A stretch of DNA of 64,000 nt from Luteirhabdus salina (lineage in GTDB: Bacteria; Bacteroidota; Bacteroidia; Flavobacteriales; Flavobacteriaceae), in NCBI GenBank assembly GCA_025384855.1, contig JALAHT010000005.1, positions 310,001 through 374,000 on the forward strand. The letters run 5' to 3'. The notes under the pieces were generated by a model, which did no database searches, was not told the DNA's origin, and was given only the letters and a program-made list of their open reading frames with translations. Of the stretch, positions 53,375-63,600 are shown one piece after another; the first letter of the stretch is position 1, and each line of letters begins with the position of its first letter. The position numbers were made by a program, and so were the translations under genes.

Positions 53375-54493
53375 TTAGTTATTAAGCATCACTGGCATGA
53401 CTAACATAGTAACGTGTTCTCCTTCATCCAAACCATCATTAGGCGTAAGGATACCGGCACGATTAGGAAGGCTCATTTCCAAGGCCACCTGATCGCTGGT
53501 AAGGTTATTCAACATTTCCGTAAGGAAGCGCGAGTTAAAACCGATTTGAATGTCATCTCCCTGATAGTCACACGTAAGACGTTCTTCAGCTTTGTTGCTA
53601 TAGTCTACATCTTCTGCTGAAATATTCAGTTCGGCACCTGCGATCTTCAACCGAATTTGGTGTGTCGTTTTGTTGCTAAAAATACTCACCCGACGAACAC
53701 TGTTTAAGAACTGATTACGTTCTATGGTAAGCTTGTTTGGATTTTCCTTCGGAATGACCGCTTCATAGTTCGGATACTTCCCATCTATTAAGCGACATAC
53801 CATTTCAATATTATCGAAGGTAAATTTAGCATTGCTATCGTTATAATCGATCGTTAACTCTTCTTCACTACCTGCCAAAATACTTTTCAAAAGGTTTAGT
53901 GGCTTCTTCGGCATAATAAATTCTGCCGTTTGTGCTGCGGTTACGTCTTCACGCGTATACTTCACCAACTTATGCGCATCGGTGGCTACGAACGTTAGGT
54001 TATCGCTTCCGAATTGAAAGAAAACCCCACTCATTACCGGCCGAAGGTCATCATTTCCACTGGCAAAAATCGTTTTGCTAATGGCTGTTGCTAAAATATC
54101 ACCGAGTAAAACTGTTGAAGAAGGGTCTTGTAATTCTACTGCTTTCGGGAACTCTTCACCTTCAGCATACGCCAAGGCATACTTACCGTGATTGCTGCTA
54201 ATTTCAACCGTATGATTGTCTTCCTTGGTGAAGGTTAGCGGCTGCTCTGGAAACGTTTTAAGGGTATCCAATAACAGTCTAGCCGGAATACAAATGCTTC
54301 CCGATTCGCTGCTTTCCACTTCCAACTTTGCGGAAACGGTAGTCTCCAAATCGGAGGCAGAAACGGTCAATGCGTTGCCATCCAACTCGAAAAGAAAATT
54401 ATCAAGGATAGGAAGGGTGTTATTGGTATTGATAATACCGCCCAAAACCTGCAATTGTTTAAGTAAATACGAGCTCGATACGATGAATTTCAT
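53375..54493 (-). CDS. dnaN: DNA polymerase III beta subunit (sliding clamp)
   Basis: This encodes 372 residues, the usual length. It begins MKFIVSSSYLLKQLQVLGG and has three clamp domains, with FVATDAHKLVKYTRED in the middle domain and the C-terminal MLVMPVMLNN, the typical M-P-M-[RL] end that binds partners. It forms the ring that holds replicative polymerase on DNA. Position next to gldG and gldF is common in Flavobacteriaceae. Promoter and terminator are both visible. Confidence 0.97.
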   Translation of the reverse strand: MKFIVSSSYLLKQLQVLGGIINTNNTLPILDNFLFELDGNALTVSASDLETTVSAKLEVESSESGSICIPARLLLDTLKTFPEQPLTFTKEDNHTVEISSNHGKYALAYAEGEEFPKAVELQDPSSTVLLGDILATAISKTIFASGNDDLRPVMSGVFFQFGSDNLTFVATDAHKLVKYTREDVTAAQTAEFIMPKKPLNLLKSILAGSEEELTIDYNDSNAKFTFDNIEMVCRLIDGKYPNYEAVIPKENPNKLTIERNQFLNSVRRVSIFSNKTTHQIRLKIAGAELNISAEDVDYSNKAEERLTCDYQGDDIQIGFNSRFLTEMLNNLTSDQVALEMSLPNRAGILTPNDGLDEGEHVTMLVMPVMLNN

Positions 54494-54579
54494 AAGTTAT
54501 GCTGTCGTGGCGTATAGCCTATTGAAAAATTATGCTTTTTTGAATTGCGTGTTGCTGGGCTGCGCCCTAGCCGTATTCA

Positions 54580-54587
54580 CAAAGATA
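54580..54587 (-). promoter_or_regulatory. dnaN -7 box (TAtcTTTG)
   Basis: The reverse complement of 54580-54587 is TATCTTTG. At 19 bases upstream the -33 position is TTT rather than TTG. A leader of about 80 bases would precede dnaN. Confidence 0.6.
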
Positions 54588-54626
54588 TTTGAATTGGGAC
54601 GTTTGGAAAAACTAATTTATTAACAG

Positions 54627-56306
54627 TTAGCGACCGTATTTTCGGGTTCTATAGAAATGAAAGAAAATTCCGAACAGTCCGAGTAAAACCAACGGCAGCA
54701 GTATGTTAACGAGTTGCCAGGTGCCGCGTTCATTCGCCGTTTTTTGTGGATCGAGAAACGGTATGGCAATTTCCTTACCGCGAATGTTTATAAGTCCGCT
54801 GTCATCCAGGAGGTAATTCACCGTATTCAAAAGAAAATCCTTGTTGCCATAAAAGTTTCCGGTCCATTTGTCGAAGCCCAATTCCAACGGACGATTTCGG
54901 TCCAATTGGTTCGCAATCACATCTCCATCACTTATAACGACCATTCTGGTTGAAGGCGATTTCTCTTTTAGGGTTGAAGGTGAAAACGGTTTAATACGAT
55001 TCTGAAAAACAGAAGTGAATTGCCCTTCCAGCAACACCGCTAACGGAATCTCTCCAGCATTAAACACATTCATATCAGGACCTTCATTAACCAACTTCAG
55101 GTTTTTGGGGATCTCGACGTCCATATTGATTTCTGCTGGAAGTCCAACCTCTTGTGAAATAGGCGAAGAAGATAGCAAAACGGTCTTTTCGATATCATTT
55201 TCTAGGATATCGATACCGCTCGCGTACTGAAACTTCACCGCTTCAATATTGGTCACAATAGGATGATTGTTTCCACTACTGCTCAAGGGATAATAGAACC
55301 AAGGATACTGATTGTATTGCGCTTCACGGTCTTCTCCACTCGCCAAGACAATGGGTGCCGAATAGATGTCCTTCACTAAATTAGGATTTACCCGAATTCC
55401 ATATTTAAAAAAGAAATCGTTTAGGTTCAAGTCCATTCCAAAGCCAAAGGTATTTCCGCTTTCAGGATCGCGTCGCAATTGCGTAGCATCGATAAGCCAA
55501 AGTGAAGCGCCGCCGTTCATGATATATTGATCCAATATGAGTTTTTCATTATCTGAAAACGGCTCCATTGGTTGAGCGACAATTATCAAATCGAAGGTAT
55601 TCAACTGGTCCAGGGTTCCTTTGGGTGAAACTTCAGCAGAATCTAAGGTGAACGGTGCGATATGGTAATAATCGCCTATTGTTTTTAGAAAATCTGCTAA
55701 CTGCGCATCAGCCAATTCACCATTTCCTTTTAGAATGGCGATTTTCTTCGATTTTGGGGTGACCAATTTCTTGAAGCCATCGGCAAAGGCATATTCCAGA
55801 TTTTGGATACTGCTATTCACGCGCTCTTCGGAAGTGGCGCCCAATTGATTCTTGAGCAATGGAATCTTTATGGTTTGGCCGTTATACTGTGCCAACGCCC
55901 ATGGGAAAACGGTTTCGGTACTTACCTTGCCGCCTTCGCGTACCTGAATCTGCGCACCGGTCATATTCCGTCGGGAAAATTCCTGTAAAAGTGCTTGCGA
56001 ATTATCCACTTCCATCGGATCGGTGAAGTCGTATCGAATGTTGGGGTTGAGGGCTGAAAACTCTTCCAATAGCTGTTCGGTTTCAGCCTTCAAGCGACGA
56101 AATTCTGGTGGGAAGGAACCTTCAAGATAGACATCGAGTACGATGGGACTCGCTACCGGGTCGATGATGGCCTTCGCTTCTTCACTTAGCGTATACCGCT
56201 GATCTTGGGTTAAATCGAATCGTTTATATATATAGGACGAAAGAATATTGACTCCTATGAATATGGCGATAGCTAAGGCGATATGTTTGAGAATTCCTTT
56301 CTTCAT
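54627..56306 (-). CDS. gldG: Gliding motility ABC transporter substrate-binding protein GldG
   Basis: This encodes 559 residues from ATG 56306 (MKKGILKHIALAIAIF), one base after the gldF stop; the longer frame is discarded. It has an N-terminal membrane segment, the ABC-type uncharacterised transport domain (LTQDQRYTLSEEAKAIID, IRYDFTDPMEVDNSQALLQE) and a C-terminal membrane segment (LVNILLPLVLLGLFGIFFH). With GldA and GldF it forms an ABC transporter needed for gliding in flavobacteria. gldA is not in the window. Confidence 0.95.
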   Translation of the reverse strand: MKKGILKHIALAIAIFIGVNILSSYIYKRFDLTQDQRYTLSEEAKAIIDPVASPIVLDVYLEGSFPPEFRRLKAETEQLLEEFSALNPNIRYDFTDPMEVDNSQALLQEFSRRNMTGAQIQVREGGKVSTETVFPWALAQYNGQTIKIPLLKNQLGATSEERVNSSIQNLEYAFADGFKKLVTPKSKKIAILKGNGELADAQLADFLKTIGDYYHIAPFTLDSAEVSPKGTLDQLNTFDLIIVAQPMEPFSDNEKLILDQYIMNGGASLWLIDATQLRRDPESGNTFGFGMDLNLNDFFFKYGIRVNPNLVKDIYSAPIVLASGEDREAQYNQYPWFYYPLSSSGNNHPIVTNIEAVKFQYASGIDILENDIEKTVLLSSSPISQEVGLPAEINMDVEIPKNLKLVNEGPDMNVFNAGEIPLAVLLEGQFTSVFQNRIKPFSPSTLKEKSPSTRMVVISDGDVIANQLDRNRPLELGFDKWTGNFYGNKDFLLNTVNYLLDDSGLINIRGKEIAIPFLDPQKTANERGTWQLVNILLPLVLLGLFGIFFHFYRTRKYGR

Positions 56307-56307
56307 A

Positions 56308-57021
56308 TTAGCCTTTCCGAAGTTTAAGCGTGGTGAAAAACAGAAACAGTGCCGCAATGCTTACAAAATATATGATATCGCGCGTATCCAAAACGCCACG
56401 GGCCACACTATCAAAATGCGCTTTCATACCTAATTCTTCTATAGCGAAATCGCCTCCTAGCGAAGCCAAACCTTCAAAACCGTAATACAGTAAAAAGCAA
56501 AGTATCACACCTATGATGAAAGCTACGATCTGATTTTCCGAAAGGGTTGATGAAAAAATCCCGATGGCGGAATAAGCCAATATCAAAAATAGTAAACCGA
56601 TGAAGGAACCGATAGTGCTACCAACATCCCAATTTCCTGGAGGATTCCCGAGTTCGGAAATAGTGAAAATATACAATAGGGTAGGAAGTACGGCAAGGAT
56701 AATCAATAGTACCGCTCCTAAATATTTTCCAAGGACGATGTTATTAAGTGAAATAGGCTTTGTTACTAGCAGTTCGAGCGTTCCCATCCGTAATTCTTCG
56801 CTAAAGGCACGCATCGTAATCGCGGGGATAAGAAATAATAATACCCAGGGTGCTAATTCGAAGTAGGGGGCCAGATCGGCAAAGCCGCTATCGAGTATGT
56901 TGAAATTCCCCCCAAACACCCAAAGGAAAAGTCCGTTCAGCACCAAATACACTCCAATGACCAAATACCCTATGGTACTTGCAAAAAATGCGGTAAACTC
57001 TTTCTTGATTAATGCTATCAT
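56308..57021 (-). CDS. gldF: Gliding motility ABC transporter permease GldF
   Basis: This encodes 237 residues with six hydrophobic segments, beginning MIALIKKEFTAFFASTIGYL, a standard GldF start, and TMRAFSEELRMGTLELLVTK. It is the membrane channel part of the GldAFG transporter. gldG follows in operon. The sequence before the start consists of degenerate repeats and gave no promoter. Confidence 0.95.
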   Translation of the reverse strand: MIALIKKEFTAFFASTIGYLVIGVYLVLNGLFLWVFGGNFNILDSGFADLAPYFELAPWVLLFLIPAITMRAFSEELRMGTLELLVTKPISLNNIVLGKYLGAVLLIILAVLPTLLYIFTISELGNPPGNWDVGSTIGSFIGLLFLILAYSAIGIFSSTLSENQIVAFIIGVILCFLLYYGFEGLASLGGDFAIEELGMKAHFDSVARGVLDTRDIIYFVSIAALFLFFTTLKLRKG

Positions 57022-57247
57022 ATAAATGCCTTATGCTATAAGCTATAAGCAATATGCTTTTTTAAATTCCAAACCTCAATTTGCAAATCACAAAATATTT
57101 AGTCTATTGTATTTCCTCTCCTCATATCATCCATGAATCATCCTGCGTCCAACATCCCACATCCAACACCGAGCATCCTCTGTGTGTCAATTTCCAAGTA
57201 CCGAGTTCAAAATCACAAAGTTTATAGTCTAATTATATATCTTCTCA
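57022..57247. repeat. Degenerate intergenic repeat cluster between gldF and the ABM gene
   Basis: This 226-base gap is full of short imperfect repeats: GCTATAAGCTATAAGC near 57033, a run of CATCC/CAACATCC units (57130-57172) and two copies of a longer unit at 57085-57105 and 57210-57230 that agree in 18 of 21 positions. No reading frame or promoter of note was seen. Confidence 0.7.
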
Positions 57248-57544
57248 CTACTCACTTTCATGAACCACATCCACGCTCCATGCCTGTGCCTTTGCCCGAA
57301 ATTTTGGTTTTGTATTTGCCCAAACAGAACGGAACAAATCACTCGAGCGATAGTGCTCCAAATCGTCTACGCTAGTCCAACGACTATAGGTGAAAAAGAT
57401 TGTGGGATCATCCTTATCGCGCAACAATTTTAAATGTTTACAGCCAGGGAAACTACGAATCTTATGTTTCACCTGTTCGAAGTTTTCCAAAAAAGAAGTC
57501 ACTTCTTCAGCTTGAAATTCCATTTTTACGATTCGGGTGAACAT
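57248..57544 (-). CDS. Antibiotic biosynthesis monooxygenase (ABM) domain protein
   Basis: This encodes 98 residues, one ABM ferredoxin-like domain: MFTRIVKMEFQAEEVTSFLE, then FPGCKHLKLLRDKDDPTIFF and YSRWTSVDDLEHYRSSDLF. Small quinol monooxygenases and haem-degrading enzymes share this fold. It lies four bases downstream of the DUF62 gene, probably in one transcript. The true substrate is unknown. Confidence 0.85.
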   Translation of the reverse strand: MFTRIVKMEFQAEEVTSFLENFEQVKHKIRSFPGCKHLKLLRDKDDPTIFFTYSRWTSVDDLEHYRSSDLFRSVWANTKPKFRAKAQAWSVDVVHESE

Positions 57545-57548
57545 AGTT

Positions 57549-58379
57549 TTACTGAAAATTTACGGTTATGGTATCTCGATATTCCAATCCAAACAGGGAA
57601 GAAGCACTTCCTACGGTAGACGGATTGCTTTTATAAATGGCTAATTCCAGATAGTTAGACGAATTCCAAATAGCGAGTTTCTTGCCATCTTCTTCACGTT
57701 TTTCCTTGGGGGTATTAAAATTGATGGCATCGCTATAATTAGCGTATATGGTTGAAAACTTCGCCCGCCGTGCCACAATCTGAAACGACCGCATTTTTCC
57801 GATTTTCTCAAACAAGCTTTTGGTAATATTGCTAACTACATTCCCATAATTATCGATATAAATCACATTACCGATAATCTGATTTGCTTCCTTATTCACT
57901 ACAGGTCTAATTCCCGTAATTTCCTTCAGCTCCTCCATCGATTTTCCAATTACTTCCAACGTACCGCCACGCGCAATATGGCAGGCAACTTTTACGAAAA
58001 CATCCAATACGGGAAAATTGCTTTCAAGTCGGTCATGAATATTGATTTCCACAATTTTTTCCGGTTTTATTTCTGAAGTAAGCATTGAAATGATCCCATT
58101 ATTCGCACATATAAAATAATGGCCATCCAAATACACCGCAATATGTTTGTTTTCTGGAGTAAGTTCGGCATCTATACCGACGATATGAACCGTTCCCTTT
58201 GGAAAACTGCGATAAGCATTTTGGATAATGTAGGCGGCTTCGGTAATATGGAAAGGTGAAACCGAATGCGAAATATCGACAATCCGAACGTTTTCCAATT
58301 CATTATAAATCGCTCCCTTAACCGCTCCGGCGAAATGATCCTTTTCTCCAAAATCGGTCGTTAAGGTTATAATGGGCAT
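57549..58379 (-). CDS. SAM-hydroxide adenosyltransferase (DUF62, chlorinase/fluorinase family)
   Basis: This encodes 276 residues. The start ITLTTDFGEKDHFAGAVKGA and the blocks IVDISHSVSPFHITEAAYI and IDNYGNVVSNITKSLFE are the DUF62 family marks. Most members hydrolyse S-adenosylmethionine to adenosine and methionine using water; true halogenases are rare. It is divergent from the phoH-like gene, with -7 boxes facing apart. Confidence 0.92.
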   Translation of the reverse strand: MPIITLTTDFGEKDHFAGAVKGAIYNELENVRIVDISHSVSPFHITEAAYIIQNAYRSFPKGTVHIVGIDAELTPENKHIAVYLDGHYFICANNGIISMLTSEIKPEKIVEINIHDRLESNFPVLDVFVKVACHIARGGTLEVIGKSMEELKEITGIRPVVNKEANQIIGNVIYIDNYGNVVSNITKSLFEKIGKMRSFQIVARRAKFSTIYANYSDAINFNTPKEKREEDGKKLAIWNSSNYLELAIYKSNPSTVGSASSLFGLEYRDTITVNFQ

Positions 58380-58415
58380 AGATGGATTGTTGATATTTTG
58401 TTAAAACAACTCCCA

Positions 58416-58434
58416 CAAAAATAAGGTACTTTTG
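58416..58434. promoter_or_regulatory. Divergent promoter with adjacent opposed -7 boxes
   Basis: CAAAAATA (58416-58423) is TATTTTTG on the reverse strand and serves the DUF62 gene; TACTTTTG (58427-58434) serves the phoH-like gene. Three bases separate them. No perfect -33 TTG is found for either. Confidence 0.6.
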
Positions 58435-58488
58435 TAACAGGAAAAACTATATTTACAAGAGTATCCAAAATTTAAAATATTCCCGCTT

Positions 58489-59442
58489 TTGAACGAACTT
58501 ATCATCGAACTTACCGAAATCAACCCACGCGATTTCTTCGGTCTACAGAATGCCAACATCGACCTTCTAAAAAAGTATTTTCCAAAACTCAAAATCGTTG
58601 CCCGAGGTAGTAAGGTGAAAGCCTATGGCGATGAAGAAGTGTTGGAGGAATTCGACAAGCGACTGACTATGTTGCTGGATCACTTCGGAAAGTATAACAA
58701 AATCGATGAGAATGTTATCGAGCGGGTGTTGCAAAGTAACAGTAGGGAAGAATATGAAACGCCCGTTAGTGCCGGCGATGTATTGGTTCATGGCGTCAGC
58801 GGTCGCTTAATAAAGGCACAAACTGCCAATCAGCGTAAGCTGGTAGAGTTAATGAGCAAAAACGATATGGTATTTGCCGTCGGACCAGCGGGTACCGGAA
58901 AAACATATACAGGTGTGGCCCTTGCGGTTAAGGCCTTAAAAGAGAAACAGGTGAAACGGATTATCCTAACCCGACCTGCAGTGGAAGCAGGGGAGAACCT
59001 CGGTTTTCTTCCTGGCGATTTAAAGGAAAAACTCGATCCGTACATGCAACCTCTCTATGATGCCCTGCGGGATATGATTCCCAATGAAAAGCTGGAGTCG
59101 CATATTGAAAAGGGAATCATTCAAATTGCCCCAATGGCTTTTATGCGCGGTAGAACCTTAGACAATGCTTTTGTTATCTTGGATGAAGCACAGAATACTA
59201 CGCATGCCCAGATGAAGATGTTCTTGACCCGTATGGGAAAGAACGCCAAGTTTATGATTACGGGCGATCCTGGTCAGATCGACCTTCCGCGACGTGTAAT
59301 CTCTGGATTGAAGGAAGCGTTATTGGTTTTGAAGGATATTAAAGGTGTTGGAATGATTTATTTGGACGATAAGGATGTCATCCGTCACCGCTTGGTGAAA
59401 AAGGTTATCGCCGCCTACAAATCAATCGAAAACGTAGACTAA
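58489..59442 (+). CDS. phoH: PhoH-family ATPase
   Basis: This encodes 317 residues from TTG 58489; no ATG is near the conserved N-terminus. An N-terminal KH-like part ([20 protein letters not shown]) precedes the PhoH core with Walker [13 protein letters not shown] (about 129-140) and Walker [13 protein letters not shown], then [10 protein letters not shown]. PhoH-like proteins are cytoplasmic ATPases linked to RNA metabolism. purC follows 32 bases later, as in many flavobacteria. Confidence 0.94.
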   Translation: MNELIIELTEINPRDFFGLQNANIDLLKKYFPKLKIVARGSKVKAYGDEEVLEEFDKRLTMLLDHFGKYNKIDENVIERVLQSNSREEYETPVSAGDVLVHGVSGRLIKAQTANQRKLVELMSKNDMVFAVGPAGTGKTYTGVALAVKALKEKQVKRIILTRPAVEAGENLGFLPGDLKEKLDPYMQPLYDALRDMIPNEKLESHIEKGIIQIAPMAFMRGRTLDNAFVILDEAQNTTHAQMKMFLTRMGKNAKFMITGDPGQIDLPRRVISGLKEALLVLKDIKGVGMIYLDDKDVIRHRLVKKVIAAYKSIENVD

Positions 59443-59450
59443 CCACAAGA

Positions 59451-59471
59451 GACTACCGACTAAAGACTAAA
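59451..59471 (+). repeat. Three tandem heptamers GACTAnn between phoH and purC
   Basis: GACTACC, GACTAAA and GACTAAA follow each other directly in the 32-base gap, ending three bases before the purC ATG. Confidence 0.65.
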
Positions 59472-59474
59472 ACC

Positions 59475-60422
59475 ATGAACACCCTCACCCATACCGATTT
59501 TCACTTTCCAGGTCAAAAACACGTATATCGTGGAAAAGTTCGGGAAGTATATACATTAGAGAACGACATTTTGGTAATGGTGGCTACCGATCGGTTGAGT
59601 GCTTTCGATGTGGTAATGCCAAAGGGAATACCCTATAAAGGACAAATCCTAAATCAAATTGCAACCAAGATGATGCGTGATACTGAAGATTTGGTCCCAA
59701 ATTGGTTAATCTCAACGCCCGATCCGAATGTAGCTATCGGACATGCTTGTGAGCCCTTTAAGGTTGAAATGGTGATTCGTGGCTATCTAAGCGGTCATGC
59801 AGCGCGTGAATACAAAGCAGGTAAACGTATGCTGTGTGGGGTGAAGATGCCAGATGGCATGAAGGAAAATGACAAGTTTCCTGAACCGATAATAACGCCA
59901 GCGACCAAAGCTGAGAAAGGCGATCATGATGAAGATATTTCAAAAGAAGATATTCTAAAGCGCGGAATCGTTTCTGAAGAAGATTATGCGGTATTAGAGG
60001 ACTATACCCAGAAACTTTTTCAACGCGGTACCGAAATTGCAGCTAAGCGGGGCCTTATATTGGTCGACACCAAATATGAATTTGGAAAAACAAAAGAGGG
60101 CACTATTGTCTTAATAGATGAAATCCATACTCCGGATTCTTCGCGCTATTTTTATGCCGAAGGATATGACGAACGACAGCTAAAAGGGGAACCCCAAAAA
60201 CAGCTTTCCAAGGAGTTCGTGCGACAATGGCTTATTTCAAATGGTTTCCAAGGATTGGAAGGGCAAAAAGTTCCTGAAATGTCAGAGGCTTATATCAAAA
60301 CTGTTTCAGACCGATATATTGAGCTTTATGAAAATATTACGGGCGAAAGGTTTCACAAAGCAGATTTGAGCAATATAGAAAATCGAATCGAGATGAATAT
60401 TTCGGATTATCTTAACAGATAA
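59475..60422 (+). CDS. purC: Phosphoribosylaminoimidazole-succinocarboxamide synthase
   Basis: This encodes 315 residues, longer than the roughly 240 of E. coli PurC and of the larger type common in Bacteroidota and fungi. Marks are [56 protein letters not shown] and [20 protein letters not shown]. It makes SAICAR in purine synthesis. A weak hairpin (AGCTTTT/AAAAGCT at 60480-60496) follows the stop without a T-run. Confidence 0.96.
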   Translation: MNTLTHTDFHFPGQKHVYRGKVREVYTLENDILVMVATDRLSAFDVVMPKGIPYKGQILNQIATKMMRDTEDLVPNWLISTPDPNVAIGHACEPFKVEMVIRGYLSGHAAREYKAGKRMLCGVKMPDGMKENDKFPEPIITPATKAEKGDHDEDISKEDILKRGIVSEEDYAVLEDYTQKLFQRGTEIAAKRGLILVDTKYEFGKTKEGTIVLIDEIHTPDSSRYFYAEGYDERQLKGEPQKQLSKEFVRQWLISNGFQGLEGQKVPEMSEAYIKTVSDRYIELYENITGERFHKADLSNIENRIEMNISDYLNR

Positions 60423-60626
60423 CGTGAATTTCTTCACAACGTTACATAGGTATCAGACTACTAATTTAACTTCATTTTGAGCTTTTGGCAAAAGCTTATT
60501 AATTGATTGCCAAACATTAACATTTATTTAGCAAACCACTTTTACTTTTCACACGTATGTTTATACGAAACGGTATGGAAACAGAAATTGTTTTTAAATC
60601 CGAAGTAATTAATCAAACAACATACT

Positions 60627-63600
60627 ATGAAGAAGAGAATTACCCTGAACATCCTCATTGCGATGTCTTTCATGCTTACGGCAACCCTGTCTTTCGGACA
60701 ATTTGTCGTAACTAATAATAACGATTCTGGTCCCGGTTCTCTACGGCAAGCTGTCCAAGATGCCGATGCCGCGGCTGGTCCAAACACGATTACATTTGAT
60801 GCAAATTATACGATAATGTTAACGTCTGGTCAAATCGTAATTAACGATGATCTTACGATTACGGGTACAGGCGCAGGTGCTACTATTTTAGACGGTAGTA
60901 GCAATGGCACGGCTCGTTTAATTGGAGCCGATAGCTTTACAGACCTTAGTATAGAAGGTGTGACGTTTCAAAATGCCAATGGTGCACTGGATGGTGGTGC
61001 ATTGGGAATTGAAACAGTTATGAATGCTATGATAATTGATTGCGAATTCCTTAACAACACTACTGGCGGTGCTGGTGGCGGTGGAGCCCTAGGGTCTCGC
61101 GACAGTAATACTACTGTTATAGGAACGACCTTTACAAACAATACTGCTATTGCTTCTGGAGGTAGTAGTGGTGGTGCTATCGGACAAGATATTTCTGGTA
61201 CATTGACAGTGATTAATTCAACTTTCACAAATAATACTGCAAATAGAGCAGGTGGGGCTATTGAAACAAACTCGCCTGACCTTTTAACAATTACCGATTC
61301 TAATTTTATGGATAATTCGGCTGTTGGACCTCCTGGTAACGGAGGTGCTTTGCATATTACTGGTGATGCCGATTCCAATATATCAGGGTCATCGTTCTCT
61401 AGCAATGTTGCAGCCCTTGAAGGCGGAGCACTATGGAATGGTACGGGGATAATGACCGTTACCGATACGTCTGTCGACGGAAACGAAGCGCAAGGTAATG
61501 CTGCTGATGACGGTGGTGGTGGAATTTTCAATAATGGAGGTACATTGGTTGTAACTGGAACTTCAACGATAACAAATAATACAGCTACGGGAACCGCTGG
61601 ATCTGGTGGTGGAATTCTTACACTTTCTCCAGGTACTTTGAATGTAGATAACATTACGATTTCTGGAAATGCTGCGAACAGAGCAGGTGGAGGAATTGAA
61701 GTAGCATCATCTGCTGGTGAACTCTACACTTTTACAAATGTTACCTTAACTGGAAACTCAATCGGAACGGCGAACCCAGGAAATGGAGGTGCTTTTCATA
61801 TCAGTGGTGCTGGAGATTCAACTTTCACAGATTGTATCATACAAAATAACACTGCTGCCGAAGGTGGTGGACTATGGAACGGTCCTGGAATTATGACCAT
61901 TACAGGTTCCGACACCGAGTTGAGCAACAATGAAGCTACGGGCGACGATCCTGATCAAGGAGGAGGCGCACTTTTCAATAATGGAGGTACGATGAATATC
62001 GATTCATTCGCAGATATCTTCAGTAATACTGCAACTGGAGTTTCCGGATCGGGAGGTGCAATTTTAAGTACTGATGGAGCCCTGAATATAAATTCTGCTT
62101 CACTTTCTTCAAATAGTGCAAATCGCGCCGGTGGGGGAATAGAAATTATTGATGGTACCGCTAACCTAATCGATCTTCAACTTATATTGAATGATGTAAA
62201 CGGTACAGCTGGAACCCCCAACCCTGGTAATGGTGGTGGATTGCACGTAACAGCAAATACTGCTGATGTAACCATTAACGGAATAATTTTTCTTAATGCC
62301 GCTGCTGCTGAAGGTGGTGGACTATGGAATAATGGTGGAACAATGGATGTAGTTGGCGGAGGAACGCTTTTCGCCAATACATTTATCGATCAAAACACTG
62401 CTTCAGGTGATGCCGCTGATAATGGAGGTGGAGGTATCTTCAATAATGGAGGAACCTTATCTGTAGCAAGCGGAACAAATATTGTCAATAATATTGCTGA
62501 TGGTACCGCAGGTTCCGGAGGTGGGATTTTCAACCTTACCCCGGGAACCTTAACGATTGATGGCGCAATTGTTTCTAACAATGTTGCCAATCGCGCAGGT
62601 GGAGGAATTGAAGTGAACTCCGCTGCTGGTGAAACATATACTTTCAACGACCTTACCCTTAATGAAAATAGTATTGGAACTGCAGCACCCGGTAACGGAG
62701 GTGGATTCCATATTTCTGGCGCGGGTGATGTTGTATTCAACAATAGTTCGGTAACAAACAATACTGCTGTTGAAGGTGGTGGATTGTGGAATAATACCGG
62801 TACCATGTCAATAAATGGAACTACCATCACAGACAATACGGCGAATGGCGATGCTACAGGGGGCGGTGGTGTTTTCAACAATGGAGGAACCGTTAATATT
62901 GATATTGCAACTACGTTAACCGATAATGTCGCCGATGGTGCAACACCCGGTGGACGTGGAGGTGCTATTTTTAATAATACTGGCGGTACCTTAGCTGTAG
63001 CATCAGGAAGTTCTATTAACGGAAACTATGCTAGTAGAGCTGGTGGAGCTATTGAAGATAGTTCAGGAAATACCTTAGTACTAAATAATGTAACATTTGA
63101 CGGTAATGCTGCAGGTGTTGATATCGGACTGGTAGGAACCGTAACCCCTAATCCTGGAAATGGCGGTGCGATTCACCTTTCAGGAATGACAAGTGCAACT
63201 ATTACGAATAGTACGGTAACCAATAACCTAGCTGCCTCTGAAGGCGGCGGGTTATGGAATAACCTTGGAACTATGACCGTAGATGCATCCGTAGTTACGG
63301 ATAACACTGCAAGTGGTGATGCTGCCGAAAATGGTGGTGGAGGAATCTTTAACAATGGAGGTACATTATCCGTTGTAAATGGTACCGATGTTTCCGATAA
63401 CATCGCAGATGGAACCTCGGGTTCTGGTGGTGGAATATTTAGCACCGATGGCGATGTTACGATTACAGCATCTACTATTAACACAAACCTAGCGAATAGA
63501 GCAGGTGGAGGTATCGAACTTATTGAAGGTTCACTTACAGTAACAGATACTTCTTTAGATGAAAATAATGCAGGGGTATCCCCGGCGACCGCAGCCCCTG

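Noticed and set aside
54216-54623. Forward frame overlapping the start of dnaN
   Set aside because: It is antisense to conserved dnaN codons and to its promoter; its translation shows no recognisable protein.
57022-57247. CRISPR-like array
   Set aside because: The repeats are imperfect, of different kinds and not evenly spaced, and no cas gene is in the window.
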